DNA of 64,000 bases, taken from the NCBI RefSeq assembly GCF_002233675.1, contig NZ_NMUQ01000004.1, positions 62,001 to 126,000 of the forward strand, in the 5' to 3' direction. The notes beneath the pieces are model-generated. The model had not been told where the DNA came from, did no database searches, and saw only the letters and a program-made list of their open reading frames with translations. Shown in pieces: positions 44,479 through 53,388 of the stretch; position 1 is the first letter of the stretch; the number at the start of each line of letters is the position of its first letter. Origin of the DNA: Paenibacillus herberti. GTDB taxonomy: Bacteria; Bacillota; Bacilli; Paenibacillales; Paenibacillaceae. Made by a program: the position numbers and the translations under genes.

Positions 44479-46002
44479 CTAACGGCCGTCCAGCTTGCGC
44501 GCTAACTTGCGCATCTCTTCCAGCTCCTCGTCGGAAATATCCTGATCCGACGAAACATCCTCGCCCGCCACCGGCAGCACCGGTTTACGGGGAATGCCGG
44601 CTGCTCCGCGCCGGTAGCCGCCTCCGGAACGGGCTCCGCCAGCGGCGGCGGCAGTACGGCCGCCAGTGCGCGCGCCGCCCTCGCTTTGCGCCTCTTTGCC
44701 GCGTTCCAGCTCCTGCTGGCTGCGCACGTAGAGCACAGCTTTCTCGAACTCGTCCACTTGCTGCACAAGCATGTTGGAGGCAACAGCTTCAATGAACGTT
44801 TTGGTCACGCGGGAAGTACCCTTCATGCCGAATACGTAATGGACCAGCACATTAATGACTGGAGCCGGCAGCCGATAATGGATATCGATCCGCTCGAATT
44901 GCCGCTCGATCCAATCGGGCACCGCTCCTGGGAAAAAGCGCCGCAAGAAACGAGTATGCGGCTCATTGCGCATCAGCATATTGTACTGCTGGATGTCGCA
45001 GCGACCGGTGAGCTGGGCTGGCACTGGCAAATAATGCTCCGCCTGCACGCCTTGCTCCGGCACATCCTGCTCGCTTTCCTCCTGTTGCAGCGCGGCGCTA
45101 TTCGCGCGTCGCTCGCCTTCGCGTTTGCGATCCAGCCGGTAAATCTGAGCCGCCTTCAACTGTAGCTCGTCGGTCAATAGGCTGCCGCTGCTATCGAAGG
45201 CGTAGTCCTCGTCCAACAGCCGACATAAATCGGCTGCGCCAATCTCGTATTTGTAGGCGATATAATTAAGCTGAGCCAGCGCATCCTTGTCGCCTCGCAG
45301 CCGCTCCACATAAGGTCGGTTGAGCGACCCGCGCGGGAAGCGGTAAAGAATGTCTCCATACTCGATGCCCGCACTCGGCTGCTGTGCTGGCGCGGGAGTT
45401 TTGCGCACGGGCGCCGTCTCCTCAAGCGCCTGCTCCAGCTCTGCATCCACTGCGGCGCTGAGGCGGAACAGTTCGTAGAACGGCATCGTAATGTTCTCCC
45501 GCTGCAGCTCATGCTGCGCAAGCTCATCCGGCTCACGCTGGAACAGAGAATCCTGGAGCGCCACAACGCCGTACTTGCCCACCTTGTCACGCAGCAGCAT
45601 GCTCAGATGCTGATTGCGGAAAAACTCCGAAGGCGATTGCGGAGCAAGCAGCTCGTACTCATATGCAACCTCCTCCTGCCCCGGCAAATACAGGCGGCAC
45701 GTAGTCAGAAGGCCTAACGCTTCCAGCACAGAAGTGCAGCGCACAAGCTCCGTTCGTCCCGTTTCGCTCAAGTCGAGGCCAAGACCTAAAAACAGACGTC
45801 GCTGCGTATCAAGCGGTGAATAACCGCTGAAACCCTCCGCCACCTGGTAATAAAGAAGTTGATAGAGAGAGGAGGCAGATGCACCGCTCATCGGCTGATA
45901 AATCAGCGTCAGCATCCGCTGGTCAAGCGGGCTGAGCGAGAAATTGCGGTATACGCAAAATCGATGATGCTCCGTAAAATTCAGCTTGCTTCCTATACGC
46001 AT
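44479..46002 (-). CDS. dnaB: Replication initiation and membrane attachment protein DnaB (DnaB/DnaD-domain)
   Basis: This 507-residue protein has two winged/DDBH2-like regions. The N-terminal half opens FCVYRNFSLSPLDQRMLTLIYQPMSG, and the C-terminal DnaB_2 domain (about 330-430) contains WIERQFERIDIHYRLPAPVINVLVHYVFGM. An acidic and Arg/Gly-rich tail ends the protein. It is the Firmicute initiation protein that helps DnaI load the helicase, not the helicase itself. GGGAGGGGAGG precedes the ATG. It is co-transcribed with dnaI. Confidence 0.92.
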   Translation of the reverse strand: MRIGSKLNFTEHHRFCVYRNFSLSPLDQRMLTLIYQPMSGASASSLYQLLYYQVAEGFSGYSPLDTQRRLFLGLGLDLSETGRTELVRCTSVLEALGLLTTCRLYLPGQEEVAYEYELLAPQSPSEFFRNQHLSMLLRDKVGKYGVVALQDSLFQREPDELAQHELQRENITMPFYELFRLSAAVDAELEQALEETAPVRKTPAPAQQPSAGIEYGDILYRFPRGSLNRPYVERLRGDKDALAQLNYIAYKYEIGAADLCRLLDEDYAFDSSGSLLTDELQLKAAQIYRLDRKREGERRANSAALQQEESEQDVPEQGVQAEHYLPVPAQLTGRCDIQQYNMLMRNEPHTRFLRRFFPGAVPDWIERQFERIDIHYRLPAPVINVLVHYVFGMKGTSRVTKTFIEAVASNMLVQQVDEFEKAVLYVRSQQELERGKEAQSEGGARTGGRTAAAAGGARSGGGYRRGAAGIPRKPVLPVAGEDVSSDQDISDEELEEMRKLARKLDGR

Positions 46003-46223
46003 AAGCGTTCCTCCCCTCCCTATTTCCGTTCAATCCGTCCTATCAGTGTACCATAGAGAGGCTTCATCCGACAGCATTCGCCAAGAAAAGCAAAGCGGAA
46101 CTGACTTCCAATTTCCCAGCGTGAAACGGTCGCCGCGACAGCTGAAAAAAACATGCGACGCGCTCCGCAGCAGGGCTCGTCTGAGCTCTTAAGCGAAAGC
46201 ACGCCGCATGTACGGACGTTGCT

Positions 46224-46523
46224 TTAGAACATTTTGTAACCGCCGATCCGTAAAGCACGAATCGCATAACCGCTCACATAAGCACCAACAAGAGCGGCAA
46301 CGACGGGCAGCCAGTCCACAAAGGTGAACTCGGAGAAATTGGCAGTGAAGCTCAAGCCCCGATCCCAGGTGGACCATATGTAAAGCGGAACGAGCACAAT
46401 AACAAACAGGTAGATGGGGAACCAGGTCGTTTTCATCAACATGTTAAGAATGAAGCCGATTCCAAACATCATCACAAAAAAGAGCACCATCGCAATCGCG
46501 ATTTGAAGCATGCGGCCGATCAT
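46224..46523 (-). CDS. Small YuiB-like membrane protein
   Basis: This is a 99-residue protein with three membrane segments (about 5-25, 35-55 and 70-92). The motif FGIGFILNMLMKTTWFPIYLF recalls YuiB of Bacillus, which is found near the NADH dehydrogenase gene yumB; a type II NADH dehydrogenase gene lies 1.7 kb away here. GAAGGG touches the first ATG, so translation may begin at the second ATG (46511), giving 95 residues. Function is unknown. Confidence 0.68.
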   Translation of the reverse strand: MIGRMLQIAIAMVLFFVMMFGIGFILNMLMKTTWFPIYLFVIVLVPLYIWSTWDRGLSFTANFSEFTFVDWLPVVAALVGAYVSGYAIRALRIGGYKMF

Positions 46524-46708
46524 CCCTTCGGATAGCGTTGCTTCTAAGTTTATGCCAAGCCTTCTAGCAAGTCAATTTGTGAATAGGTCATTGGTTGAAG
46601 TACGGAAGCGGGTTGGGATACAATGGGTGTTAGTTATGCCCATATGTCCAGAGAATACGGGTCAGCTGTTAAGAGCCGTCTTTTATTATGGAAGGAGAAG
46701 TTAATACG

Positions 46709-47455
46709 ATGAGTGACGCTGCACAAACGCTGGAGGGCTGGTACGTCCTCCATGATTTCCGTACAATCGACTGGCAAGCCTGGAAACAAGCCGGAGCTGA
46801 CAATCGCGCCGCTGCTCTGGATTCCATTCAATCCATGCTCGCTTCCTGGTCTGCTGAGGAGCAAGAGCGCAAGGGAAGCACCGCTTTTTATTCCATTGTT
46901 GGTCAAAAGGCTGACTTCGTCATCATGCATCTCCGGGAAACGCTGGAGGAGCTGAATGAGCTGGAAACCAGCTTCAATAAAAGCCCGCTGGCTGATTATA
47001 CAAAAGCTGCTTACTCCTATGTTAGCATCGTGGAGCTGAGCAACTATATGAGCAAACCCGGCGAAGATCCGCTGATGAATCCGGATATTATCGCGCGCCT
47101 CAAGCCAACGTTGCCTAAGGCCCGCCATATTTGCTTCTATCCGATGAACAAACGCCGTGACGGCGGCGACAACTGGTACATGCTGAGCATGGACGATCGT
47201 CGCACGATGATGCGCAGCCATGGCATGATCGGCCGCCAATACGCTGGCAAAGTGAAACAGATCATTAGCGGCTCGGTCGGCTTCGACAACTGGGAGTGGG
47301 GCGTGACTTTGTTCGCCGAGGACGCTCTACAGTTCAAAAAGCTGATCTATGAAATGCGCTTCGACGAAGTAAGCGCCCGCTATGGCGACTTCGGCGATTT
47401 CTATGTCGGTAACCTGCTGGATGCTGGCAAGCTGGAGCAACTGTTGAGCGTATAA
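46709..47455 (+). CDS. hemQ: Coproheme decarboxylase HemQ (chlorite dismutase fold)
   Basis: This 248-residue enzyme catalyses the last step of the coproporphyrin-dependent heme pathway of Gram-positive bacteria, peroxide-driven decarboxylation of coproheme to heme b. Two ferredoxin-like halves are seen. The catalytic Tyr is in [10 protein letters not shown] (about 145-150), and the proximal His in [14 protein letters not shown] (about 172). The ATG at 46709 is chosen because GGAAGGAG lies 11 bases upstream and overlaps an earlier ATG. No other heme gene is nearby. Confidence 0.94.
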   Translation: MSDAAQTLEGWYVLHDFRTIDWQAWKQAGADNRAAALDSIQSMLASWSAEEQERKGSTAFYSIVGQKADFVIMHLRETLEELNELETSFNKSPLADYTKAAYSYVSIVELSNYMSKPGEDPLMNPDIIARLKPTLPKARHICFYPMNKRRDGGDNWYMLSMDDRRTMMRSHGMIGRQYAGKVKQIISGSVGFDNWEWGVTLFAEDALQFKKLIYEMRFDEVSARYGDFGDFYVGNLLDAGKLEQLLSV

Positions 47456-47492
47456 AGAAACAAACCAAAAAAGGGAACTATCCCAAAAGTAG

Positions 47493-47538
47493 GACGGGAA
47501 GAGACTGAGCCAAGCTCAGCTTCTTCCCGTCTTTTTTT
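47493..47538 (+). terminator. Terminator of hemQ
   Basis: GACGGGAAG and CTTCCCGTC (47493-47531) enclose CTGAGC-CAA-GCTCAG and are followed by seven T residues. The CTGAGCCAAGCTCAG core recurs in the hairpin at 63214. Confidence 0.9.
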
Positions 47539-47593
47539 GAAAGTTCCTAGCGCCTCGCTTCAACACTAGCGTAACTCAGCGCGCCTATGCTCA

Positions 47594-47622
47594 TAGCAAC
47601 GGAAGTGATAGATCATATTCCC
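47594..47622 (+). repeat. Dispersed AGCGTAACGGAACTGAG-type repeat, diverged copy
   Basis: TAGCAACGGAAGTGATAGATC then ATATTCCCC matches the family seen at 37431 and 63002-63185. It lies between the hemQ terminator and the IS3 remnant. Confidence 0.5.
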
Positions 47623-47637
47623 CACAAACTAGAATAG

Positions 47638-47835
47638 ATGCCTGAAGAGAACGAACTCCTTGCGCTGCGCAAAGAAGTTCAGCGGCTCAAGATGGAAAAA
47701 GACATTTTAAAGCAAGCCGCGCTGATCATGGAACAAAAGTAAATGTGATTCGCAACAAAGCGCACAAATAGTCGGTCTCAGCAATGTGTGCCGTCCTGTA
47801 ACTCGGCGGGGCCGCTTCCGGCGCGTTTCAATTAA
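47638..47835 (+). pseudogene. Remnant of an IS3-family transposase (end of OrfA, start of OrfB)
   Basis: From 47638 a 34-codon frame reads MPEENELLALRKEVQRL, then KMEKDILKQAALIMEQK and stop. That is the leucine-zipper end of an IS3-family OrfA. Overlapping this end, a second frame reads NVIRNKAHK, stop, SVSAMCAVL, stop, which is the N-terminus of OrfB (normally AHKYSVSAMC) with TAT changed to TAG. Nothing further of the transposase or of terminal inverted repeats is evident, so this is a decayed fragment. It lies between hemQ and the 95-residue gene. Confidence 0.85.
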
Positions 47836-47935
47836 CTTCGACTACTTGCTTGGCTCGTCAGGCCGATGTTCACATAACGATGATTTTTGGGCAGCCCAGG
47901 CTCCAATAAGATAAAAAGAGAGCTCCAGCCTGCGG

Positions 47936-48223
47936 CTAGAGCTCATCGTCATCCTCTTCGTCATCAGCATCAGCATCGTTGCTGTTTGATGTTTCCCTTT
48001 TGCTGCTGAGGTATAACTCCGTATCCCGGTCCCGTTGCCGGCCCTTTTCCTTAAGGCGCTCGATCCCAGGAATAATGAGTAAATCTACTTCCTTCTGAAT
48101 CGTGTAGGCCAGATCGTAGCGATTCTGTGATTCCAGGTAAGAACCGATCTCCATAAGCGCATTGTAACGGTCCAGCTCATCCCTCGTCAGCAAACCACGT
48201 ACTTGCACGCTACAGTGCCGCAT
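47936..48223 (-). CDS. Unrecognised acidic-tailed small protein coupled to ndh
   Basis: This is a 95-residue soluble protein. It is helical in the first 65 residues (LTRDELDRYNALMEIGSYLE, then YDLAYTIQKEVDLLIIPGIERL) and ends in a run of Asp and Glu (DADADDEEDDDEL). Its ATG overlaps the ndh stop by one base (TAATG), so the two are translationally coupled. I do not recognise the family. A role with the NADH dehydrogenase is suggested only by the coupling. Confidence 0.7.
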   Translation of the reverse strand: MRHCSVQVRGLLTRDELDRYNALMEIGSYLESQNRYDLAYTIQKEVDLLIIPGIERLKEKGRQRDRDTELYLSSKRETSNSNDADADDEEDDDEL

Positions 48224-49416
48224 TAGAGGAACTTCCCTTTACGCAGCACGAGCGGAATACCGCCGATGATGAATAGATAGCGGAGGTCGATCAGCTTTTT
48301 GAGCCAAGCGGCTTTGCGCCCCTGGTATTTTTTGCCCATTGCAACCCCGATGCCCTCGCCTTTGCCGAGCGAAGCGACCGTACCCTTGTTGCTAAAAGCA
48401 AATGTCTTCAGCGGTTGGTTGCGAATGGCTGCGACTAGATTATGAGCACTTGCTACGCCTTGTTGCATCGCGATTTGGGCGGTTGGCGGATAAGGCCGGC
48501 CCTCTTCATTGAACATGAGCGAGTTGTCGCCGATGATATATATATTCTCGTGTCCGGGAGCCCGCAAAAATTCATCCACCTTGACTCTGCCACGCATCGT
48601 CTCAAATCCAGCTTCCTCAATGAGTCGATTGCCGCGGATGCCGCCGGTCCAGATGACGGTTTTGGAGCGAATCTCTTCACCGTCGCCGACGATGACGCCG
48701 TCAGGTGAGCATTCCTTAATTGCCGTGCCGATGCGGAAAATAACCCCTTTTTTCGTCAGCACATCCATGCCGTACTCCACCAGCTCAGGATCAAAGCCCG
48801 GCAGCGCTGAAGGAGCTGCCTCGATGTTATACAGCTTCACCAGTGAGCGGTCCACGTCGAACTCGCGGCATAACTGCGGTATGCGGTCGGCCAGCTCACC
48901 AACAAATTCGATGCCGGTAAAACCAGCGCCGCCAACGATGAACGTCAGGTAGTCGGTGCGATGCGGCTCGCGCTTATAACGTGCGAACTGATACTCGATA
49001 TGCTCGCGGATCAAACGCACCGAGTTGATGCTGCGAATGCTCATCGCATGCTCGGCAAGACCCGGGATGCCGAATGTCTCCGGCTCGCCGCCCATACCGA
49101 TAACTAAATAGTCATAAGAGAGCGTTCCGTCCTCCAGAATGACTTTTTTGTCCTGCGTGCGAATTTGCACAACGGTAGACTTCACAAAATCGATTTTGAA
49201 CTCGTCGATCAGCTTGGAAATATTCACGCGGGCATTTTCCGGATTGTCCGTTCCAGCCGCAGGCATATGCAAATGAGTCGTAATATAATGATAATCATGT
49301 TTGTTAACCAGGGTAACGTCAGCTTCGTTGTAGTTAAGCTGCTTTTGAAGCTTGAGAGCGGTCAAAATACCGCCGTATCCAGCTCCTAATATGACGATCT
49401 TTGGTATATTGCTCAT
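48223..49416 (-). CDS. ndh: Type II NADH dehydrogenase (YumB/Ndh-like)
   Basis: This 397-residue FAD enzyme oxidises NADH and reduces quinone without proton pumping. The FAD Rossmann motif is at the start (KIVILGAGYGGILTALKL), and the NAD-binding motif about 160 residues on (FIVGGAGFTGIEFVGEL). Later come the FAD-contact IYIIGD and the quinone-site AQIAMQQG. The ATG at 49416 is chosen because GGAAGGG lies 7 bases upstream. Its C-terminal segment is a membrane-associating amphipathic helix. It is coupled to the acidic 95-residue gene. Confidence 0.92.
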   Translation of the reverse strand: MSNIPKIVILGAGYGGILTALKLQKQLNYNEADVTLVNKHDYHYITTHLHMPAAGTDNPENARVNISKLIDEFKIDFVKSTVVQIRTQDKKVILEDGTLSYDYLVIGMGGEPETFGIPGLAEHAMSIRSINSVRLIREHIEYQFARYKREPHRTDYLTFIVGGAGFTGIEFVGELADRIPQLCREFDVDRSLVKLYNIEAAPSALPGFDPELVEYGMDVLTKKGVIFRIGTAIKECSPDGVIVGDGEEIRSKTVIWTGGIRGNRLIEEAGFETMRGRVKVDEFLRAPGHENIYIIGDNSLMFNEEGRPYPPTAQIAMQQGVASAHNLVAAIRNQPLKTFAFSNKGTVASLGKGEGIGVAMGKKYQGRKAAWLKKLIDLRYLFIIGGIPLVLRKGKFL

Positions 49417-49460
49417 ATGGTGTCCCTTCCAATCCATCTCTAATGCTTTTATTTTTAACA

Positions 49461-49517
49461 ACGAAACTCGCTAAACGAGCCAATCCTTCTTCCCATCGCT
49501 GTTGTAGTCAGATTCCT
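49461..49517. repeat. Diverged intergenic repeat, copy 2
   Basis: This is the partner of 3001-3057, with the same length and order of blocks and no gaps. It lies in the divergent gap between ndh and the ferredoxin-NADP reductase gene. Confidence 0.55.
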
Positions 49518-49690
49518 AAAGGGCGATACTCTCAGACATGATAACAAAAGTTCGAACGGCACTTCAAGGTCAATTCCTACGAAATTAATTAGAAGAACAT
49601 ACAAAACAGCTCGCATCAGCCGCGCTTTCAAGTGCCGTGCAAGGAGCGTATAATTGGAAATGTAAGGCTAAAGATCTGGAGGTGCGACAG

Positions 49691-50692
49691 ATGACGAAGG
49701 TCGATCTGAATGTGGAACCGGCAGATATTGCAATTATCGGTGGAGGACCTGCTGGAATGTTCGCAGCATTCTACGGGGGCATGCGTCAAGCCTCGGTGAA
49801 GCTGATTGAAAGTATGCCCCAGTTGGGCGGACAGCTTGCAGCGTTGTACCCCGAGAAATACATCTATGACGTAGCCGGATTTCCGAAAGTAACCGCTCAG
49901 GAGCTGGTCGACTCCCTGCGGCGACAGATGGAGCATTTCACCCAAGAAATTTGCCTGGATGAAAAGGTAACCGGGCTTATCAAGCATGATGAACGCCATT
50001 TTGAAATCCAAACCGACAAGGGCTCGCATCTCGCCCGAGCGGTCATCATTACTGCAGGTGTCGGCGCGTTCGAGCCTCGCCGCCTGGAGCTGCCGGAAGC
50101 TGCGCTGTATGAGAAGCGCAACCTGTATTATTTTGTGAGCGACCTGCTGCAGTTCAAAGGCCAAAAGGTGCTAATCAGCGGCGGTGGAGACTCCGCCGTA
50201 GACTGGGCACTCATGCTGGAGCCGATCGCCGAGAGTGTAACGCTTATCCATCGCCGGGATAAATTCCGTGCTCATGAGCATAGCGTTGAGAAGCTGAATG
50301 CCTCATCCGTAAAAGTTCTCGTGCCGATGGAGATCGTTCGCATGGAGGGCGAGGTGTACATCGAACAAGTGACGCTTGCCCATGTCAAAACCGGCGAGCA
50401 GCAAAAGCTTGATGTTGATGCCGTCATCGTAAACTTTGGTTTTGTCTCCTCGCTCGGCCCAATCGCCGAATGGGGACTCGACATAGAAGGCGGCAGCATC
50501 GTCGTCGACACTCGCATGGAAACTTCGATCCCCGGCATTTTCGCGGCGGGTGACATTACAACCTATCCTGGCAAGCTGAAGCTAATCGCCGTCGGTTTTG
50601 GCGAAGCGCCAACCGCGATCAACAATGCCAAGGTATATATCGACCCGACAGCCAAGCTGTCTCCCGGTCATAGCAGCAACCTCAAGCTATAA
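49691..50692 (+). CDS. yumC: Ferredoxin/flavodoxin-NADP(+) reductase, thioredoxin-reductase type
   Basis: This 333-residue homodimeric FAD enzyme resembles YumC of Bacillus. The FAD-binding [17 protein letters not shown] is near the N-terminus, and the NADPH-binding [13 protein letters not shown] near residue 155, with [10 protein letters not shown] following. It lacks the CxxC of thioredoxin reductase, which points to ferredoxin or flavodoxin as partner. The ATG at 49691 has GGAGGTG 9 bases upstream. It ends with [22 protein letters not shown], the second FAD contact. Confidence 0.92.
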   Translation: MTKVDLNVEPADIAIIGGGPAGMFAAFYGGMRQASVKLIESMPQLGGQLAALYPEKYIYDVAGFPKVTAQELVDSLRRQMEHFTQEICLDEKVTGLIKHDERHFEIQTDKGSHLARAVIITAGVGAFEPRRLELPEAALYEKRNLYYFVSDLLQFKGQKVLISGGGDSAVDWALMLEPIAESVTLIHRRDKFRAHEHSVEKLNASSVKVLVPMEIVRMEGEVYIEQVTLAHVKTGEQQKLDVDAVIVNFGFVSSLGPIAEWGLDIEGGSIVVDTRMETSIPGIFAAGDITTYPGKLKLIAVGFGEAPTAINNAKVYIDPTAKLSPGHSSNLKL

Positions 50693-50713
50693 TTAGATTA
50701 ATCCCAAAACAGC

Positions 50714-50760
50714 AAGGGTATCCTACTCCTCATCTGATAACAGAGAGGAAGGATACCCTT
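50714..50760 (+). terminator. Hairpin after yumC that also covers the next ribosome site
   Basis: AAGGGTATCC (50714-50723) pairs with GGATACCCTT (50751-50760). TCTT follows rather than a strong T run. The 3' arm and the bases before it include AGGAAGGA, the likely ribosome site of the gene at 50764. Confidence 0.7.
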
Positions 50761-50763
50761 CTT

Positions 50764-51009
50764 ATGTTGTGTCCCGTATGCAATGGCATTCGACCTCTTG
50801 AGCTGGCCTGTTGCTACTGCCTGGAGCCGTTTGTCGATTGCGGCCCCGAGCAGGATTTAGCAGATCCGTATTCACCATACGGACCGGCGGCGTCCGTATT
50901 CACGGACACTCCTGAAGGAGAGCGGCAAGTGGAACCAGTTTGCATTCATAGGCTGTATTGTACCGTCTGTTCGCGCAGCAGCAAAGCCAGTATTCCATTA
51001 GAGCGTTAA
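50764..51009 (+). CDS. Small Cys-rich protein, probably zinc-binding
   Basis: This is an 81-residue protein with four Cys groups: CPVC (3-6), CCYC (16-19), an isolated Cys in DCGPEQD, then C-x-H and YCTVC near the end. The middle carries DPYSPYGP. From memory, hypothetical proteins of this pattern occur in Paenibacillus. The pattern suggests one or two zinc knuckles. The start is just after a hairpin whose 3' arm contains the ribosome site, so its translation may be controlled. It follows yumC by 71 bases. Confidence 0.65.
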   Translation: MLCPVCNGIRPLELACCYCLEPFVDCGPEQDLADPYSPYGPAASVFTDTPEGERQVEPVCIHRLYCTVCSRSSKASIPLER

Positions 51010-51080
51010 ACCTCCGCTCCCGGTTCATTCCGGCTGGCCGGACTGTCTGTTCGGCCTACTTCTCAGGCGTCACTTCGGGT

Positions 51081-51224
51081 TCAGGCTCCTAGTCGAATCA
51101 TCTCCGGGTTCAGTTGTCTGCGCTTGATCTCGCCTGCAAGCAGCTTAATGAATTCTTTGTCCAGATTGAACTGGACGGCACTGAAGTAAGTCTCGATCAG
51201 CAGTTCGTCAGACAACAGCTCCAT
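51081..51224 (-). CDS. sda: Sporulation checkpoint inhibitor Sda
   Basis: This 47-residue helical-hairpin protein is recognisable as Sda from [18 protein letters not shown] and [15 protein letters not shown], close to B. subtilis Sda. In Bacillus it binds the sporulation kinase KinA and blocks Spo0A activation when replication is disturbed. The ATG at 51224 is preceded by GAGGAGG; a longer in-frame start would add 61 unlike residues. The upstream region holds a cluster of DnaA boxes, as expected for a DnaA-controlled sda. Confidence 0.92.
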   Translation of the reverse strand: MELLSDELLIETYFSAVQFNLDKEFIKLLAGEIKRRQLNPEMIRLGA

Positions 51225-51303
51225 CTTACCAGCCTCCTCTCCGATCAGGGTGAGTGTGCTTCCCAATCTTAGCATGGCAGCTTTTCGAGGAACAAGCGTT
51301 CTG

Positions 51304-51402
51304 TTATCCACATGAACTAGTGGACAAGATGTGTACAAATTGTGGGTACAGGTGAAATTCAGAGGAAATACCTGGGGGATGATGTGGATATAGTTATACA
51401 CA
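51304..51402 (-). promoter_or_regulatory. DnaA-box cluster upstream of sda
   Basis: Five DnaA-box-like 9-mers occur within 99 bases: TTATCCACA (51304-51312, perfect), TTGTACACA (51330-51338, reverse), GTACCCACA (51341-51349, reverse), ATATCCACA (51383-51391, reverse) and TTATACACA (51394-51402). The last two are 8/9 matches. They end about 80 bases before sda. In B. subtilis DnaA controls sda directly. Confidence 0.82.
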
Positions 51403-51513
51403 AGCAAATTTGAAAAACTAGCGATAAATAAGTTTTATGGATATTTCTTCCTTGATTAGCTTTCTTTCAATAGTATTTCGTTTCAAGCTATTCGTTTCCG
51501 GGTAATCTTTTTC
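51403..51513. other. AT-rich gap between sda control region and yheC-like gene
   Basis: This is an AT-rich spacer of about 110 bases with no reading frame or hairpin that I can support. It separates the DnaA-box cluster from the end of the ATP-grasp gene. Confidence 0.4.
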
Positions 51514-52488
51514 TTATTTCGGCCTTGTATTAACCTCAAAAATCCATATCTTCCCGCTCTTGTCCAGACCATAATCAAAGCCAAGCTGCCCGATGCCGGG
51601 AAAGTGGGTTTCCAACAAGGAAACGGACAGATTGGTCAAGTTGCGCATTTCCTGCTTTTTAGCGGCGACCGAGACATTGGGCAGTGAGCGGCCGATTCCT
51701 TGAGCTGAAGTCACCTGCCTGCCGCCACGGCATAGATTGGTGACGAATAGTCCTGCGCGGGCCACGCGGCCGACCATCGCGCGGAATTCCCATTTGTCGC
51801 CGTTTTTTACAATCTTCACGCGGTAATCTATAGGACGCCCCGCTATCGTTGCAAGATGAATGCCCTTCTGGATCATATAGGGACGGCCCTTCTGCAGCGG
51901 CTTGACCGCATGATGCAAGGCCCCGATCGAAGAAACTCTGCGTGTACTTGAGCTGACGGTATAGCTGTACCCGCTGTCAACTCGGCTGATTTTAATGAGC
52001 CCAATGCCTCCCGTTCCGCGCACAGGCTTGATGACGACCATACTATGCTGATCAAGCATCGTTTTGAGATTTGCCTCCGAGTACAGACGGGTTGGTGGAA
52101 TATGCGGAGCAATCGACGGATGAGACAGCAGTACCGCGGTTTTGGCCCATTTACTGGACAGCATGCGCCCAGTTCCAGCCGCTCCTTTGGGAAATGGATT
52201 CATCAGCGCCCTTTGCACATGAACCATCTCCTCGTCGAACTCCGGGATAGGGGGAACCGCTTCTGGCTGCGGGGGCGGGAACCCATTAGGTGTCACCGCT
52301 ACAGGCGCTAGAGCTTCAGGTGTTGCAACTGCTTCAGGCACAGCAAATGCTGTTGCCGGATCATAGATCGGTGCAGGCTCAACTGCTATTGGAACTGGGA
52401 CTGGAGCAACTGGTGCTTCATATGCAGGCACCATCTCCATTGTAGTTGCAGGTACAACAGCCGTTGTATCTATCCGATTATCTTCCAT
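51514..52488 (-). CDS. YheC/YheD-family ATP-grasp protein with a Pro/Ala-rich N-terminus
   Basis: This is a 324-residue protein. Residues about 1-90 are a Pro/Ala/Val-rich tail, and the rest is a YheC/D ATP-grasp domain (SKWAKTAVLLSHPSIAPHIPPTRLY, MVVIKPVRGTGGIGLIKI, IQKGIHLATIAGRPIDYRVKIVKN, then GFDYGLDKSGKIWIFEVNTRPK at the end). In Bacillus these proteins are associated with the spore coat. The acceptor substrate is unknown. TTAGGAG precedes the ATG. The tail is not part of the enzyme fold and may be a linker or attachment arm. Confidence 0.8.
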   Translation of the reverse strand: MEDNRIDTTAVVPATTMEMVPAYEAPVAPVPVPIAVEPAPIYDPATAFAVPEAVATPEALAPVAVTPNGFPPPQPEAVPPIPEFDEEMVHVQRALMNPFPKGAAGTGRMLSSKWAKTAVLLSHPSIAPHIPPTRLYSEANLKTMLDQHSMVVIKPVRGTGGIGLIKISRVDSGYSYTVSSSTRRVSSIGALHHAVKPLQKGRPYMIQKGIHLATIAGRPIDYRVKIVKNGDKWEFRAMVGRVARAGLFVTNLCRGGRQVTSAQGIGRSLPNVSVAAKKQEMRNLTNLSVSLLETHFPGIGQLGFDYGLDKSGKIWIFEVNTRPK

Positions 52489-52788
52489 GTTTCTCCTAAT
52501 CTCCTTTCCTCTACTATTCTATTCTATGCCTCCAGGCACTCGTGCTCTTGGATGACTGTCCAAGGCGCAAACGCCTGAATTGTCGTCTTCGGACCGCTAG
52601 ACTGCTGCTAGCTTAAGGCTTAAGCCCTGTTCTGCGCCATGTTCAAGCCCGGCTATACATCATGCTGAAGCCTCATCGTTCAGACCAGAGGTCTGATTCC
52701 TCTCCGTCTCGGGGAGGAGGACAATTGGGCTTAGCACTGGTAGAGTAAAGGAAAATCGGATCGGAACGTGAAAGGTGGATTATATATT
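52489..52788. other. Intergenic gap between yheC-like gene and the next membrane-protein gene
   Basis: No gene was found in this gap. Two short inverted repeats are present: CAGACC-AGA-GGTCTG (near 52680) and CCTCTCC/GGGGAGG (near 52699). No riboswitch or recognised promoter was found. Confidence 0.5.
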
Positions 52789-53301
52789 ATGAACCGTCAA
52801 GCGAAAGCCGTTGTTGGAACGGCGCTAGTGTTGCTCGGAGCTTATCTGATGCTCCAGCAAGGAACAAAGATCGGCCCCGGCGATATCTTTGGTCATTTCT
52901 GGCCAAGTCTGTTCGTCATTCCGCTCGGGATTTTCTTTCACTGGATGTACTTCTCCATGCTGCAGCGCAGGGCTCCCGGCCTGCTCATACCCGGCGGCAT
53001 TTTACTCGTAAACGGCCTCCTCTTCCAGATCGCTATGCTGCTGGATAACTGGGAATATATTTGGCCTGGCTTCATCTTCGCCGTTGCCTTCGGCCTGTGG
53101 GAGTTTTATTGGTTCGGCACTCGCAACCGCTGGTTGCTTATCCCGATCAACATTTTGCTCGTGCTCAGCTTGCTGTTCGGCGCCGTTTTCTCCATCAGCG
53201 CTTTATCGAACGGGCTGGACTCACTCTTTCCTTATGCCGCTCTCGCCCTTATTGTTGGCGGCTCCTTCTTGCTGCTGTCGCGCAACCGTTCGGAGCATTA
53301 A
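52789..53301 (+). CDS. Membrane protein with LiaI/LiaF-like transmembrane region
   Basis: This is a 170-residue protein with about six hydrophobic segments and no large soluble domain. The N-terminal pattern (VVGTALVLLGAYLMLQQGTKI, then DIFGHFWPSLFVIPLGIF) resembles the four-helix segment of LiaF-like proteins, with which it also shares glycine and FWP positions. The start is the ATG with AAAGGTGG 10 bases upstream; a GTG 21 bases earlier abuts that site. Its function is not known. A second small membrane protein follows 87 bases downstream. Confidence 0.68.
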   Translation: MNRQAKAVVGTALVLLGAYLMLQQGTKIGPGDIFGHFWPSLFVIPLGIFFHWMYFSMLQRRAPGLLIPGGILLVNGLLFQIAMLLDNWEYIWPGFIFAVAFGLWEFYWFGTRNRWLLIPINILLVLSLLFGAVFSISALSNGLDSLFPYAALALIVGGSFLLLSRNRSEH

Positions 53302-53388
53302 GCGAATGCATATGGAACTTCTTCCGGAATGTGTCGTATCCTTTACTAAGGGTAATTTGTTAGAACCAACCTCAGGAGGTTATGTCCC

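Noticed and set aside
51304-51402. The DnaA-box cluster as a replication origin
   Set aside because: No dnaA or dnaN gene is nearby and there is no long AT-rich unwinding region. The position ahead of sda explains the boxes.
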